Assembly: GCF_014207655.1 (NCBI RefSeq)
Contig: NZ_JACHHJ010000002.1
Coordinates: 218,185 to 282,184, forward strand
DNA length: 64,000 bases
Source of the DNA: Geomicrobium halophilum
GTDB taxonomy: Bacteria; Bacillota; Bacilli; Bacillales; Marinococcaceae
Direction: 5' to 3'
Under the pieces are notes generated by a model, which saw only the letters and a list, made by a program, of their open reading frames with translations, did no database searches and was not told the DNA's origin. Position 1 is the stretch's first letter, and the number at the start of each line of letters is the position of its first letter. The position numbers were made by a program, and so were the translations under genes. Shown in pieces: positions 1 through 8,678 of this stretch.

Positions 1-117
1 CGCCGAATTCCCGGGCTGAAACGCCGAATAACCGCACAATACGCCGAATTCCCCGTAGCTCCCGCCGAATCACGGCATCCCCGCGCCGAAAAAGTGGGAT
101 CATCCGCCGAAAAGGAG
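1..117 (+). repeat. Phased CGCCGAA repeat array, copy A
   Basis: The heptamer CGCCGAA, or a one-base variant, begins at 1, 22, 42, 63, 84 and 105, so the units are 20-21 bp apart with mostly non-conserved sequence between them. The window starts inside or at the edge of the array, so its left limit is unknown. Positions 1 to about 88 are nearly identical to 299-386 (copy B), and a third array lies at 60896-61005. I do not recognise a named family for it. Confidence 0.85.
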
Positions 118-140
118 TGTCCTCCGCAAGCTGTGGATAA

Positions 141-211
141 AACGTATGCCAAGGAAGGGCGGTGCTCCTTGGCATGCGTTCATATAGGATGCTTTCCGCG
201 GCGCGGAAAGC
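141..211. other. Two consecutive strong hairpins between repeat arrays
   Basis: The first hairpin (141-180) has about 15 paired bases with one G-U wobble around a 10-base loop; its core is GCCAAGGA pairing with TCCTTGGC. The second (191-211) is a perfect 9-bp stem, GCTTTCCGC with GCGGAAAGC, and a 3-base loop. Neither is followed by a T-run, so they are not typical terminators. They separate CGCCGAA array copies A and B and are probably part of the same repeat element. Confidence 0.6.
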
Positions 212-238
212 TATCAATAGAGCCCCCAACCCCCGTTG

Positions 239-388
239 CGCCGAAAAAAAGTTTCTGCGCCGAATCCTCAGGGCGAAACGCCGAATAATCGTGCCATGCG
301 CCGAATCCCCGGGCCGAAACGCCGAATAATCGCACAATGCGCCGAATTCCCCGTAGCTCGCGCCGAATCACGGCTTCCCCCCGCCAAA
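239..388 (+). repeat. Phased CGCCGAA repeat array, copy B
   Basis: CGCCGAA units begin at 239, 258, 279, 299, 320, 340 and 361, with a CGCCAAA variant at 382. The spacing is 19-21 bp, close to two turns of the DNA helix. The array ends about 20 bases beyond the stop codon of the minus-strand LCP gene, so it could be transcribed as that gene's 3' untranslated region. Its right half duplicates copy A at an offset of 298 bp. Confidence 0.85.
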
Positions 389-405
389 TCCGCACCACAC
401 GTAAC

Positions 406-1311
406 CTAATCTTCCAGTTCTAAATGCTCCCGCAACACATTTGTGACCTTGGCTTTTTCTACCTCGTCGACGAGGTAGTAGTATACACCTTCAATTTGTG
501 TATGTTCGCCTTTCAACGTGAGTTGTTCGATGTTACGTCGGCTTGGTTCGTAGTCTTGCATATCGAGCATTTCCTCAAATTCCATATTGGTCTGTACGTT
601 GGTGCCAATGGCATCAAGGATGGAGCCGATGCTTGCCACGGCTGAAATTTGGGCTCCTTCACGGAGGACGCCTTCGATCACTTGCCGCTGGCGGTCGTTC
701 CGTCCGGCGTCTCCCATGGGGTCATCTTGACGCATGCGTACGTAAGCAAGGGCTTCTTTGCCGTTTAGTTCCAGCTCTCCTCTTTGAAAATTCACATCAG
801 CATATTCAAAAGCAAGGTTATTATAAACGGTAATGCCGCCGACGGCATCAACTAATTCTTCAAAGCCATCCATATTAATGGTTGCGACATAATCGATGGG
901 TACATCGAGAAAATGTTCAACGGTGTCCATCGCCATTTCCTCACCGCCATAATAGTAAGCATGATTAATTTTATCTTTCATTCCGCGGCCGACGAGTTCC
1001 GTGTGAGAATCACGCGGAATACTGAGTATTTTCATCGATTCGTCTCTCGGATTCACCGTTACCACAATCATCGTATCCGTGCGTCCGTAGTCCACCTCTT
1101 CCGCATCTAAACCAAGCAATAAAAAAGAAAGCGGGTCTTCTTCCTCGAAGTCAACCTGCTCGGGGCGAATGTCTGAGCCTCCACGTTCGATCGGTGAATG
1201 CATATGATTTGCGGTTGATGATACGGATAAAAATAAATATAGGGTGACGCTTCCGATAATCAGCATAAGCGCGGAGACAATGATAGCTATGATTTTCAGG
1301 GCTTTTTTCAT
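406..1311 (-). CDS. LCP (LytR-CpsA-Psr) family cell-wall polymer ligase
   Basis: LCP proteins transfer lipid-linked anionic polymers or capsule onto peptidoglycan on the outer face of the membrane. This one has one N-terminal membrane segment (about residues 6-28) and an extracytoplasmic LCP domain with the conserved blocks GRTDTMIVVTV, LSIPRDS, an HA-type motif near NHAYYYGG and GRNDRQRQVIEGV. An upstream in-frame ATG at 1326 lies inside the GAGGAG ribosome site, so the ATG at 1311 is the better start, giving 301 aa. It is paralogous to the next gene and sits divergently from the exopolysaccharide operon, which suggests it anchors that polymer. Confidence 0.9.
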   Translation of the reverse strand: MKKALKIIAIIVSALMLIIGSVTLYLFLSVSSTANHMHSPIERGGSDIRPEQVDFEEEDPLSFLLLGLDAEEVDYGRTDTMIVVTVNPRDESMKILSIPRDSHTELVGRGMKDKINHAYYYGGEEMAMDTVEHFLDVPIDYVATINMDGFEELVDAVGGITVYNNLAFEYADVNFQRGELELNGKEALAYVRMRQDDPMGDAGRNDRQRQVIEGVLREGAQISAVASIGSILDAIGTNVQTNMEFEEMLDMQDYEPSRRNIEQLTLKGEHTQIEGVYYYLVDEVEKAKVTNVLREHLELED

Positions 1312-1513
1312 AAGGAAACTCCTCATTTTTGAGATCGGCAGATTGTCCTATTGCCCCATCATATGCCTATCAGTCTGGATTATGCCCGTCTTTTCAGACA
1401 AGGTGCTGAGGAACATCAACGTTGCAGTACGGCAAACCTTCCAAGAGTAAAATAACGCGCTTTACCCTACAGCTTTCCACGGCCTGGGCTCTTCGGAAAA
1501 AATGAGCACACAC

Positions 1514-1540
1514 AAAACCCTCGGTACCCAATACCGAGGG
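1514..1540 (-). terminator. Rho-independent terminator of the second LCP gene
   Basis: CCCTCGGTA (1518-1526) pairs perfectly with TACCGAGGG (1532-1540) around a 5-base loop. On the minus strand the stem is followed by TTTTGTGTGTG, which fits termination of the LCP gene ending at 1594. Confidence 0.75.
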
Positions 1541-1593
1541 CTACAAGCCAGGTCGAAATTGTTCATACGTACACTACTCAGAGTGGACGACGC

Positions 1594-2508
1594 CTATTCG
1601 ATCCCTTCCTCCATATCCAAATGTTCCCGCAAAGCTCCTGACACTTCCGCGATCTCCTCATCGCTGACGAGATAATAGTAGATGCCATTGATCCTTGTTC
1701 CTTCACCATTCAGGGTAAGATGCTCAATGTCATGGCGGCTGGATTCGTAGCCTTGCATGTCGACCATCTCATCGAATTCCATGTTGGTTTGTACGTTGGA
1801 GCCGATGACATCAAGGATCGAACCGATCCGCGTAATCGAGGAAATGTGCGCACCTTCTCTCAAGACTCCTTCAATCACGTCACGCTGGCGGTCGTTGCGG
1901 CCGTGATCCCCTTGTGGATCTTCATAGCGCATACGCACGAAGGAGAGCGCCTCTTCACCGGTAAGCTCGAGTTCGCCTTCCTCGAATTCGAAGCCGTCTT
2001 GTTCAAAACTAAAGTCATTTTCCACAGTGACACCGCCGACGGCATCGACCATTTCTTCGAATCCTTCCATATTAATAGTTGCGACATAATCAATCGGCAC
2101 ATTCAGGAAGTTTTCCACGGTGTCCATCGCCATCTCCGTCCCACCAAAGGCATGGGCATGATTGATTTTGTCATCCTCGCCGCGGCCAATAATCTCAGTC
2201 CTCGTATCACGGGGGATGCTCAACATTTTCATCGACTCATCGTTCGGATTAACGGTCACAACGATGATCGTGTCCGTTCGTCCGACTACTTCATCTTCGG
2301 CATCAACACCAAGTAATAGAAAAGAGAAAGGATCTTCTTCCTCGAAGTTAATGGCCTCTTCCCGCATATTGGAGGATTCCCTTTCGATCGGTGCATGCAT
2401 CTCATCTGCCGTTGATGAGACAGAAAAATAAAGATAAAGGGCAAAGCCCCCGACACTCAGGACGAGAACAGAAACGATAATGGATAGAATGATCAGGGCT
2501 TTTTTCAT
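1594..2508 (-). CDS. LCP (LytR-CpsA-Psr) family cell-wall polymer ligase
   Basis: This 304-aa protein has the same layout as its downstream paralogue: a membrane segment at about residues 4-28, a short acidic linker, then an LCP domain with GRTDTIIVVTV, LSIPRDTRTEI, VPIDYVATINM and GRNDRQRDVIEGV. The family transfers undecaprenyl-linked glycopolymers to the cell wall. The ATG is preceded by AGAGGAG at good spacing. It lies head to head with the exopolysaccharide operon starting at 2794, sharing a 285-bp intergenic region. Two tandem LCP genes suggest partly redundant attachment enzymes, as in other Bacilli. Confidence 0.92.
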   Translation of the reverse strand: MKKALIILSIIVSVLVLSVGGFALYLYFSVSSTADEMHAPIERESSNMREEAINFEEEDPFSFLLLGVDAEDEVVGRTDTIIVVTVNPNDESMKMLSIPRDTRTEIIGRGEDDKINHAHAFGGTEMAMDTVENFLNVPIDYVATINMEGFEEMVDAVGGVTVENDFSFEQDGFEFEEGELELTGEEALSFVRMRYEDPQGDHGRNDRQRDVIEGVLREGAHISSITRIGSILDVIGSNVQTNMEFDEMVDMQGYESSRHDIEHLTLNGEGTRINGIYYYLVSDEEIAEVSGALREHLDMEEGIE

Positions 2509-2721
2509 AGATGAACTCCTCTAATTTTCTAGTTATGTATTGAATGACATGATTCCTCAATGTTACCATAAATCATTGTTATTCATATGTACATATTTTT
2601 TTCAAAAATGATAGAAATCAGTCACTATTGAGTAGAAAATAAAGTCTAAATGACTATTAATTTTCCTGGATCCTAGGCTAATAGATACATAAGTACGATA
2701 GTATTCGATCTTTTGTTTTAG

Positions 2722-2727
2722 TATAAT
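2722..2727 (+). promoter_or_regulatory. Possible -10 box for the exopolysaccharide operon
   Basis: A perfect TATAAT within TTTTAGTATAATC lies about 65 bp before the first operon gene. The hexamer 17 bp upstream is a poor match to TTGACA, so this is only a candidate sigma-A promoter. Confidence 0.35.
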
Positions 2728-2793
2728 CAGGGGCGTAAATATTTAGTCATGTTTTTATTTTTGTAACTGAGTGACAGATGGCAGGAGGAAGGC

Positions 2794-3555
2794 ATGGAAG
2801 AAACGATTAGTTTAAAGGAAATCTTGGAAACGTTGAAAAAGCGCTGGCTGATGATTGTCCTCATTACAGTCGGTGCTGTTGGCATTAGTGCGATCGTTAG
2901 TTTCTTTGTGATGACGCCGCAGTATGAAGCTTCTACGCAGCTGCTTGTCAATCAGGGACAGGAGCAGCAACAAGAGAACTTCGATGTGGGCGATATTGAC
3001 ACGAATGTGGAATTGATTAATACATATAGCGTCATCATTACGAGTCCGGCGATTCTTGATCTAGTGATTGAAGAAACCGGTTTAGAACGGTCGTATTCCC
3101 AATTGGAAGAGCAAGTAGATGTGAACCCGGAAGGGGAGTCGCAAGTGGTCTCCGTTTCGGTCACGGACCCCGACCCGCAAACAGCGATCACACTTGCTGA
3201 TACCACCGCGGCGGTCTTTCAAGAAGAAGTTGAGACAATCATGAATATTGATAACGTCAGCATTCTTTCCAGTGCCAATAGCGGGGAAGAAATGACGCCA
3301 GTGTCACCGCAGCCTGTACTGAACATGGCCATTGCTTTTGTCGTGGGTCTAATGGTAAGTTTAGGTTTGGCTTTTCTCCTGGAATTCCTTGATAACACGA
3401 TTCGAAATGAACAAGATATTGAGAAAGAACTTGGCCTCGCCGTGTTAGGTGTGATTCCGAAAATGGACGAAGCTGATGTGAAAAGCGAAGGGCCCCGCAG
3501 TCAGATGCAAAGAAGGGGGGGGTACAATGTTCAGAAAATCTCACAAATCAAATGA
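2794..3555 (+). CDS. Wzz/CapA-type chain-length regulator, tyrosine kinase activator
   Basis: This 253-aa protein is like YveK, CapA and TkmA of Firmicutes. A cytoplasmic N-terminus precedes TM1 (about residues 20-43). An extracytoplasmic region begins with the typical MTPQYEASTQLLV block. TM2 lies near residues 175-198 after the PVSPQPVLN motif, and a cytoplasmic tail follows. Such proteins set polymer length and activate the partner tyrosine kinase through the tail. The kinase gene overlaps its 3' end by 29 bp, which suggests translational coupling. The start ATG has an AGGAGGAAGGC ribosome site. Confidence 0.92.
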   Translation: MEETISLKEILETLKKRWLMIVLITVGAVGISAIVSFFVMTPQYEASTQLLVNQGQEQQQENFDVGDIDTNVELINTYSVIITSPAILDLVIEETGLERSYSQLEEQVDVNPEGESQVVSVSVTDPDPQTAITLADTTAAVFQEEVETIMNIDNVSILSSANSGEEMTPVSPQPVLNMAIAFVVGLMVSLGLAFLLEFLDNTIRNEQDIEKELGLAVLGVIPKMDEADVKSEGPRSQMQRRGGYNVQKISQIK

Positions 3556-4216
3556 CAAAAAGCGCTCCCTTGTGGTACGGGATCAACCGCGTTCTCCCAT
3601 ATCAGAGCAGTTTCGGACCATTCGCACAAACATTCAATTCTCATCTGTCGACGAGAATATGCAAGTCATAATGACCACTTCATCAGGACCGACAGAAGGA
3701 AAAACGACCGTGAATTCAAATTTGGCTGTGACGATGGGACAACAAGGGGGAAACGTGTTATTGATCGATGCGGACATGCGCAAACCATCTGTTCATTATA
3801 CATTTCGCCTCCCTAATCATGTGGGATTAACCAACGTCATTACAAAGCAGCGTGAGCTCCAGGATGTGACTCACTCCACAGATATAGAAGGGCTCGATGT
3901 GCTGACGTGTGGACCATTGCCCCCGAACCCATCAGAATTACTTGGGTCGCAGAAGATGAAGGATTTTTTGATGGAAGCACGTCAGGAATATGATCATATC
4001 GTGATCGATACACCCCCGGTACTGGCGGTCACGGATGCGCAAATCGTGGCGGGGCTAAGTGATGGCGTGGTTTTAGTCGTGGACAGTGGACATACGGAAA
4101 AGGAAGATGCACGCAAAGCAACAGAATTGCTCAACCATACAAACGCAAAAATGCTAGGTGCTGTGTTGAATAGCCAAGAACGTAAAGCTAGCAACTATAT
4201 GTACTATTATGGTTGA
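3527..4216 (+). CDS. CpsD/CapB-type BY-kinase (tyrosine autokinase)
   Basis: This 229-aa bacterial tyrosine kinase is the cytoplasmic partner of the preceding chain-length protein. Visible motifs are Walker A (GPTEGKTTVNSNLA, about residues 61-74), Walker A' (VLLIDADMRKPS), Walker B (HIVIDTPPVL) and a C-terminal tyrosine cluster YMYYYG, the usual autophosphorylation site. Length and arrangement match YwqD, EpsB and CpsD. The ATG follows a run of eight G residues serving as ribosome site, inside the end of the upstream gene. The phosphatase that should reverse its phosphorylation is encoded next. Confidence 0.94.
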   Translation: MFRKSHKSNDKKRSLVVRDQPRSPISEQFRTIRTNIQFSSVDENMQVIMTTSSGPTEGKTTVNSNLAVTMGQQGGNVLLIDADMRKPSVHYTFRLPNHVGLTNVITKQRELQDVTHSTDIEGLDVLTCGPLPPNPSELLGSQKMKDFLMEARQEYDHIVIDTPPVLAVTDAQIVAGLSDGVVLVVDSGHTEKEDARKATELLNHTNAKMLGAVLNSQERKASNYMYYYG

Positions 4217-4298
4217 TAAAAAATGAAAACAACTCCGTTACATTTTACTAGGACTATGTTAGAATCCATTTTATTGGAAAAAGTCAGGAGGGATACCA

Positions 4299-5066
4299 AT
4301 GATTGATATTCATAGTCATATATTACCAGATATTGATGATGGGTCTCCTGATGTAGAAGAAAGCCTAGAGATGGTGAGGCAAGCTGTAGAAGGTGGGATT
4401 ACGCACATCATTGCCACACCCCATCACCGCAATGGCGCTTTCGATAATGAGAGAAAAGATATTATTGAACGCACAGAAGCATTGAATGATGCCATCGTAG
4501 ACGAACGCTTGCCATTAATGATTCTTCCCGGCCAAGAAACCCGTATCTACGGGGAGCTCGTTGAGGGGCTGAAAGCAGGGGAGCTTTGCACACTGGTGGA
4601 TGGTGGCCGCTATTTATTCGTTGAACTGCCGAGCGATCATGTCCCTAAATATACGACGCATGTGTTGTACAACCTCTTGCAAGAAGAAGTGGTACCGATT
4701 ATTGTGCACCCCGAACGCAATAGGCAAGTAAGAGAACACCCATCCTTGCTCTATGAAATGGTCACAGCTGGGGCAGCGACACAAATTACAGCTGCAAGCG
4801 TCACGGGTGACTTCGGCAGATCGATAAAAAAGTTCAGCCAGCAATTAATGGAACACGACCTTGTCCACTTCGTGGCATCGGACGCGCACGGTTCAATCAA
4901 ACGTCCGAATCGGCTTCGGCAGGCATACGAAGAAATCGAAAAAAAATATGGAACAAACGCAGTCCTATTCTACCAAGAGAATGCCGAGCTTCTTAGTGAT
5001 CACAAGCACATCATGATGGACGAGCCCGAAATGATCAAAAAAAAGAAAGTGTTTGGTTTATTTTAA
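4299..5066 (+). CDS. CpsB/YwqE-type PHP tyrosine-protein phosphatase
   Basis: This 255-aa manganese-dependent phosphatase of the PHP superfamily is expected to dephosphorylate the preceding BY-kinase. Metal ligands are visible in MIDIHSHILPDIDDG (residues 1-15), ATPHH, GQETRI, VHPERN and ASDAHG. CAGGAGGG lies just before the ATG. With the two preceding genes it completes the usual kinase, adaptor and phosphatase triad that regulates capsule or exopolysaccharide polymerisation. Confidence 0.93.
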   Translation: MIDIHSHILPDIDDGSPDVEESLEMVRQAVEGGITHIIATPHHRNGAFDNERKDIIERTEALNDAIVDERLPLMILPGQETRIYGELVEGLKAGELCTLVDGGRYLFVELPSDHVPKYTTHVLYNLLQEEVVPIIVHPERNRQVREHPSLLYEMVTAGAATQITAASVTGDFGRSIKKFSQQLMEHDLVHFVASDAHGSIKRPNRLRQAYEEIEKKYGTNAVLFYQENAELLSDHKHIMMDEPEMIKKKKVFGLF

Positions 5067-5078
5067 AGAAATATACTT

Positions 5079-5104
5079 CTCGACATTTCCCGGGAAATGT
5101 CGAG
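5079..5104. other. Perfect 26-bp palindrome between phosphatase and dehydratase genes
   Basis: CTCGACATTTC at 5079-5089 and GAAATGTCGAG at 5094-5104 form an 11-bp stem; the centre CCGG is self-complementary, so the whole 26 bp is palindromic. No T-run follows on either strand. It could be a transcript-stabilising hairpin, a partial terminator within the operon or a protein-binding site. Confidence 0.6.
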
Positions 5105-5197
5105 CCATACACGGTGATGCATTCTAACCGTTCCTTTGCCTAATTTTGGGAAGGTAGATCTTTTACGAACATAGATCAATCGTTGAGGAGGTGGCCT

Positions 5198-7036
5198 ATG
5201 ACTTACAAAGTGAGAATACTTGTACTCATGATCATCGATACACTTATTGTTCTCAGTGCAGTATTTATCGGGGGGTACTTGCTCTTTGACTTACAAGGTT
5301 TGTCGAGGGAGCTTATGTTCACGACTTCAATCGTTCTTGTCATCGCCCACCATATCTTCGCTTCCATGTTCAAACTGTATAAAGGGGCTTGGCAATACGC
5401 GAGTACGAATGAGTTATTAAGGATTTTTTATGCCGTTACGTTGTCGGTTCTTGTTGCATCAGCTGTTCAGCCTCTGTTCTTTGATACGTTCTACGCACGA
5501 ACCATGCTTGTGACTTGGATGTTACATATTTTGTTGATTGGCGGCACGCGTTTCGCATGGCGGATGTATCGAGATCATTATATGAAACCGCACAACAACC
5601 GTAAACGCACACTCATCGTAGGGGCAGGAGCGGGCGGCACCATGCTTACCCGTCAATTAAAAGGAAGCCCCGAAGCTGAACTGAAACCCGTCGCTTACGC
5701 CGACGATGAAAGCACGAAGCAGCATTTGGAAATTATGGACGTTCCCGTGGCAGGTAGCGTTGAGGACATTCACCACATCGTCGCTCATTATCGCGTCGAG
5801 CACATTGTGATTGCGATTCCTTCACTAAAAAGAGAAGACCTGAACCGCATTTATGACCAATGTATGGAAACGAACATTAAACCCCAAATCATGCCGATGC
5901 TTGAAGACATTGTTAGCGGCAAACTGGAAGTCACACAGATCCGCGATGTGGAAGTGGAAGACCTGCTAGGACGTGATCCTGTAGAATTGGATACAGAAGG
6001 CATTGGCGATAAAATTACGGGGAAAACCGTACTGATTACCGGTGCAGGCGGCTCCATCGGCTCGGAACTTTGTCGCCAGTTGTGCAACTTTGATCCTTCA
6101 GAAATGATACTCCTTGGCCACGGCGAAAACAGCATTTACAGCATCCATATGGAATTACAAAAGACGTATTCACACATTACATTTGAGACCGAAATCGCAG
6201 ATATCCAGCATGCAGAAAGAATGCAAGGAGTCATGGAAACATACATGCCCGATGTCGTCTACCATGCAGCCGCACATAAACACGTGCCGCTCATGGAGAA
6301 AAACCCGCAAGAAGCGGTCAAAAACAACGTCATCGGCACCCGCAACGTCGCCGAAGCCGCAGACACCGTCGGCGTCAGCACCTTCGTCATGATTTCAAGC
6401 GACAAAGCCGTTAACCCGACGAGCGTCATGGGCGCAACAAAACGCATCGCGGAAATGGTCGTCCAACATCTGGACACAACGAGCGCCACCCGCTTCGTCG
6501 CCGTACGCTTCGGGAATGTATTGGGAAGTCGTGGCAGTGTCATCCCGTTGTTTAAAAAGCAAATCGAAGCCGGCGGTCCAGTAACGGTTACGCACCCGGA
6601 CATGACACGGTACTTTATGACGATTCCGGAAGCGTCGCGGCTGGTGATCCAGGCAGGAGCTTTGGCCGATGGCGGTGAAATCTTTGTGCTCGATATGGGT
6701 GAGCCGGTGAAGATCGTGGACCTGGCGAAGAACTTAATTCGCTTTTCCGGGTTTAGTGAGGATGATATTGGTATTGAGTACACGGGGATGCGACCCGGAG
6801 AGAAGATGTATGAGGAATTGCTGAAGGATGAAGAGATTGATCGTAAGCAGGTGTATCCGAAGATACATATTGGGCGGACCACGGAGGTTCCGATGAACAA
6901 TCTTAAAGAACTGTTTAATACGTATAATTATAAAACGACAGAGGGATTAAAGCAGGTTTTATTAAACATAGCTACCTTAGATCAACAGCCGGACTCGTTG
7001 TTATCCGAAGTGAGAAGTGAGATAAGTATTAACTAA
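5198..7036 (+). CDS. CapD/EpsC-type membrane UDP-sugar 4,6-dehydratase
   Basis: This protein of about 612 aa has four N-terminal membrane helices (to about residue 110), a CoA-binding-like Rossmann region (GAGAGGTMLTRQL) and a C-terminal SDR dehydratase domain. That domain has TGAGGSIGSEL for NAD binding, SSDKAVNPTSVMGATKR at the active site (Met in place of the usual Tyr, typical of long dehydratases) and RFGNVLGSRGSV. The family makes UDP-4-keto-6-deoxy-GlcNAc for rare amino sugars such as FucNAc or bacillosamine. A TTG at 5183 overlaps the GAGGAGG ribosome site, so ATG 5198 is the likely start. Confidence 0.9.
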   Translation: MTYKVRILVLMIIDTLIVLSAVFIGGYLLFDLQGLSRELMFTTSIVLVIAHHIFASMFKLYKGAWQYASTNELLRIFYAVTLSVLVASAVQPLFFDTFYARTMLVTWMLHILLIGGTRFAWRMYRDHYMKPHNNRKRTLIVGAGAGGTMLTRQLKGSPEAELKPVAYADDESTKQHLEIMDVPVAGSVEDIHHIVAHYRVEHIVIAIPSLKREDLNRIYDQCMETNIKPQIMPMLEDIVSGKLEVTQIRDVEVEDLLGRDPVELDTEGIGDKITGKTVLITGAGGSIGSELCRQLCNFDPSEMILLGHGENSIYSIHMELQKTYSHITFETEIADIQHAERMQGVMETYMPDVVYHAAAHKHVPLMEKNPQEAVKNNVIGTRNVAEAADTVGVSTFVMISSDKAVNPTSVMGATKRIAEMVVQHLDTTSATRFVAVRFGNVLGSRGSVIPLFKKQIEAGGPVTVTHPDMTRYFMTIPEASRLVIQAGALADGGEIFVLDMGEPVKIVDLAKNLIRFSGFSEDDIGIEYTGMRPGEKMYEELLKDEEIDRKQVYPKIHIGRTTEVPMNNLKELFNTYNYKTTEGLKQVLLNIATLDQQPDSLLSEVRSEISIN

Positions 7037-7058
7037 AGCTATAACTATAACAGAATCG

Positions 7059-8354
7059 GTGAAACAATTGTGGAAGAAAATTAAAGGTAGTTCATTTATA
7101 AAAAACATGACCGTATTGATGTCCGGAACAGCGATTGCTCAGGGCCTAACAATTGCGGCAGCCCCAATTCTGACAAGATTATATGGTCCGGAGACATTTG
7201 GACTTCTTGGCTTATACACATCGATTATAGGTATAGTGACTGTTGTAATGACGTTGAGATACGAACTTGCTGTTGTCTTGCCTAGAGACGACAAGGGATC
7301 TGCGAACGTACTTGTTCTATCTATAAGTATTGCACTCCTATTGACGATTGCATTATCCTTATTGATTGTATTTTTCAATTACGAGATTGCGCAAATTTTG
7401 AACACCCCTGAATTGCAACAGTGGCTCTGGTTAGTTCCCATTGGTGCTTTTTCACTTGGAACATATAATGCACTAAAATACTGGTCTACAAGAAAAAAGC
7501 AGTTTCAAAGATTATCAATTTCACAAGTGATTCGGTCAACAGGACAAGTGTCGACGCAGGTTTCTGGAGGATTATTATCTATGGGTCCTTCTGGTTTACT
7601 GGGTGGACAAGTATTAGGACAAATAATTGCAACAGTTACACTAGGCTATCAAGTAATAAAAGAAGATCTTAAGATTATAACTAGTAGTCTTAGTATTAAA
7701 CATATGAGTATAATAGCTAAAAAGTACAAGGATTTCCCCTTATTTAGCTCGTCGCAAGCATTAGTAAATTCAGTATCTCAGCATGCCACACCTTTTATAT
7801 TAGCAGCATTTTTCGGGCCAGCTATTGTAGGTTTTTATACCCTTGCTCTAAAATTAATACAAATGCCCGCTAACTTAGTAGGTGAAGCATTTAAACAAGT
7901 TTACTATCAAAAAGCCTCAGAATTGACCAATAACAACAAACCATTAGACACACATATGTTAAAATCGTCATTTTATTTAGCTATTATTGGCTTTATACCC
8001 GCCTTGGTTATATTCATTTTTGCCCCTCAAATATTCTATTTTGCTTTGGGTGAAGATTGGTATGTGGCCGGCCAATATTCGAGGTGGCTAATTTTTTGGA
8101 TGTATTTTTGGTTTGTAAACAGACCTGCGGTATCTTCCATTCAGGTATTTGGTTGGCAGAAATATCTTCTAATTTATGAAAGTGTTTTGCTTTTAGCCCG
8201 GGTTATAGCAATTTCCCTATCTGCAATATATTATGATGCCCTTACTGCTGTGGCAGCTTTCAGTGTTTTAGGGGCTGTTTTCACTCCTATAGTAACTATA
8301 AGCACATATGTTGCACTTAAAAAGAAGGGCAATCAAAGAGTTAAAGATGGATGA
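7059..8354 (+). CDS. Wzx-type oligosaccharide flippase
   Basis: This 431-aa polytopic membrane protein of the MATE/PST polysaccharide transporter type has about 12 hydrophobic segments. The N-terminus has the family pattern VLMSGTAIAQGLTIAAAPILTRLYGPETFG. It should flip the undecaprenyl-linked repeat unit across the membrane for polymerisation by the Wzy protein encoded at 12818. It starts with GTG 22 bp after the dehydratase and has only a weak ribosome site. Base composition turns markedly more AT-rich from here on. Confidence 0.88.
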   Translation: MKQLWKKIKGSSFIKNMTVLMSGTAIAQGLTIAAAPILTRLYGPETFGLLGLYTSIIGIVTVVMTLRYELAVVLPRDDKGSANVLVLSISIALLLTIALSLLIVFFNYEIAQILNTPELQQWLWLVPIGAFSLGTYNALKYWSTRKKQFQRLSISQVIRSTGQVSTQVSGGLLSMGPSGLLGGQVLGQIIATVTLGYQVIKEDLKIITSSLSIKHMSIIAKKYKDFPLFSSSQALVNSVSQHATPFILAAFFGPAIVGFYTLALKLIQMPANLVGEAFKQVYYQKASELTNNNKPLDTHMLKSSFYLAIIGFIPALVIFIFAPQIFYFALGEDWYVAGQYSRWLIFWMYFWFVNRPAVSSIQVFGWQKYLLIYESVLLLARVIAISLSAIYYDALTAVAAFSVLGAVFTPIVTISTYVALKKKGNQRVKDG

Positions 8355-8678
8355 TTCTTTTACAAACTATATTCTAAGATTAGAGTTTAATACATGAACC
8401 ATTTTCCGACTAACGCTTAACGTCTATAGAGAAAATCAAACGAGATACGCTGATATTATTGAACAAAATACTTAACGTTCTCATCTTAATCAAGGGACCT
8501 TACTATTGCTTACGACACTCTCTCGCGCGTTAGGATTAAATCTATGCAAAGAACACTTTTAAATGCAATAAGCAGGAGTTATTTCAAACTATTTGATTGT
8601 CTGTAAACATTTACCTGATATATAGGAGATTATTTCATAAAACTTATGGACAATAAAAGAAACGGAAGAGGATAAATA
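8355..8678. other. Intergenic stretch without recognised gene
   Basis: These 324 AT-rich bases between flippase and glycosyltransferase hold no credible ORF with a ribosome site, no clear terminator and no recognisable remnant. It may be the scar of a lost gene or a promoter region for the following gene. Confidence 0.4.

Noticed and set aside
1-388. CRISPR array
   Set aside because: The repeated word is only 7 bases, the spacers are about 14 bases, and no cas gene is nearby. Spacing and unit size do not fit CRISPR.
180-398. 72-codon minus-strand frame through repeat array B
   Set aside because: It only translates the CGCCGAA repeats, has no ribosome site, and appears because 21 bp is a multiple of three.
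1720-2316. 198-codon plus-strand frame opposite the second LCP gene
   Set aside because: It is entirely antisense to a clear LCP coding sequence and has no recognisable protein motif.
6259-6900. 213-codon minus-strand frame opposite the dehydratase
   Set aside because: It is the shadow of the conserved dehydratase domain; residue composition is not protein-like.
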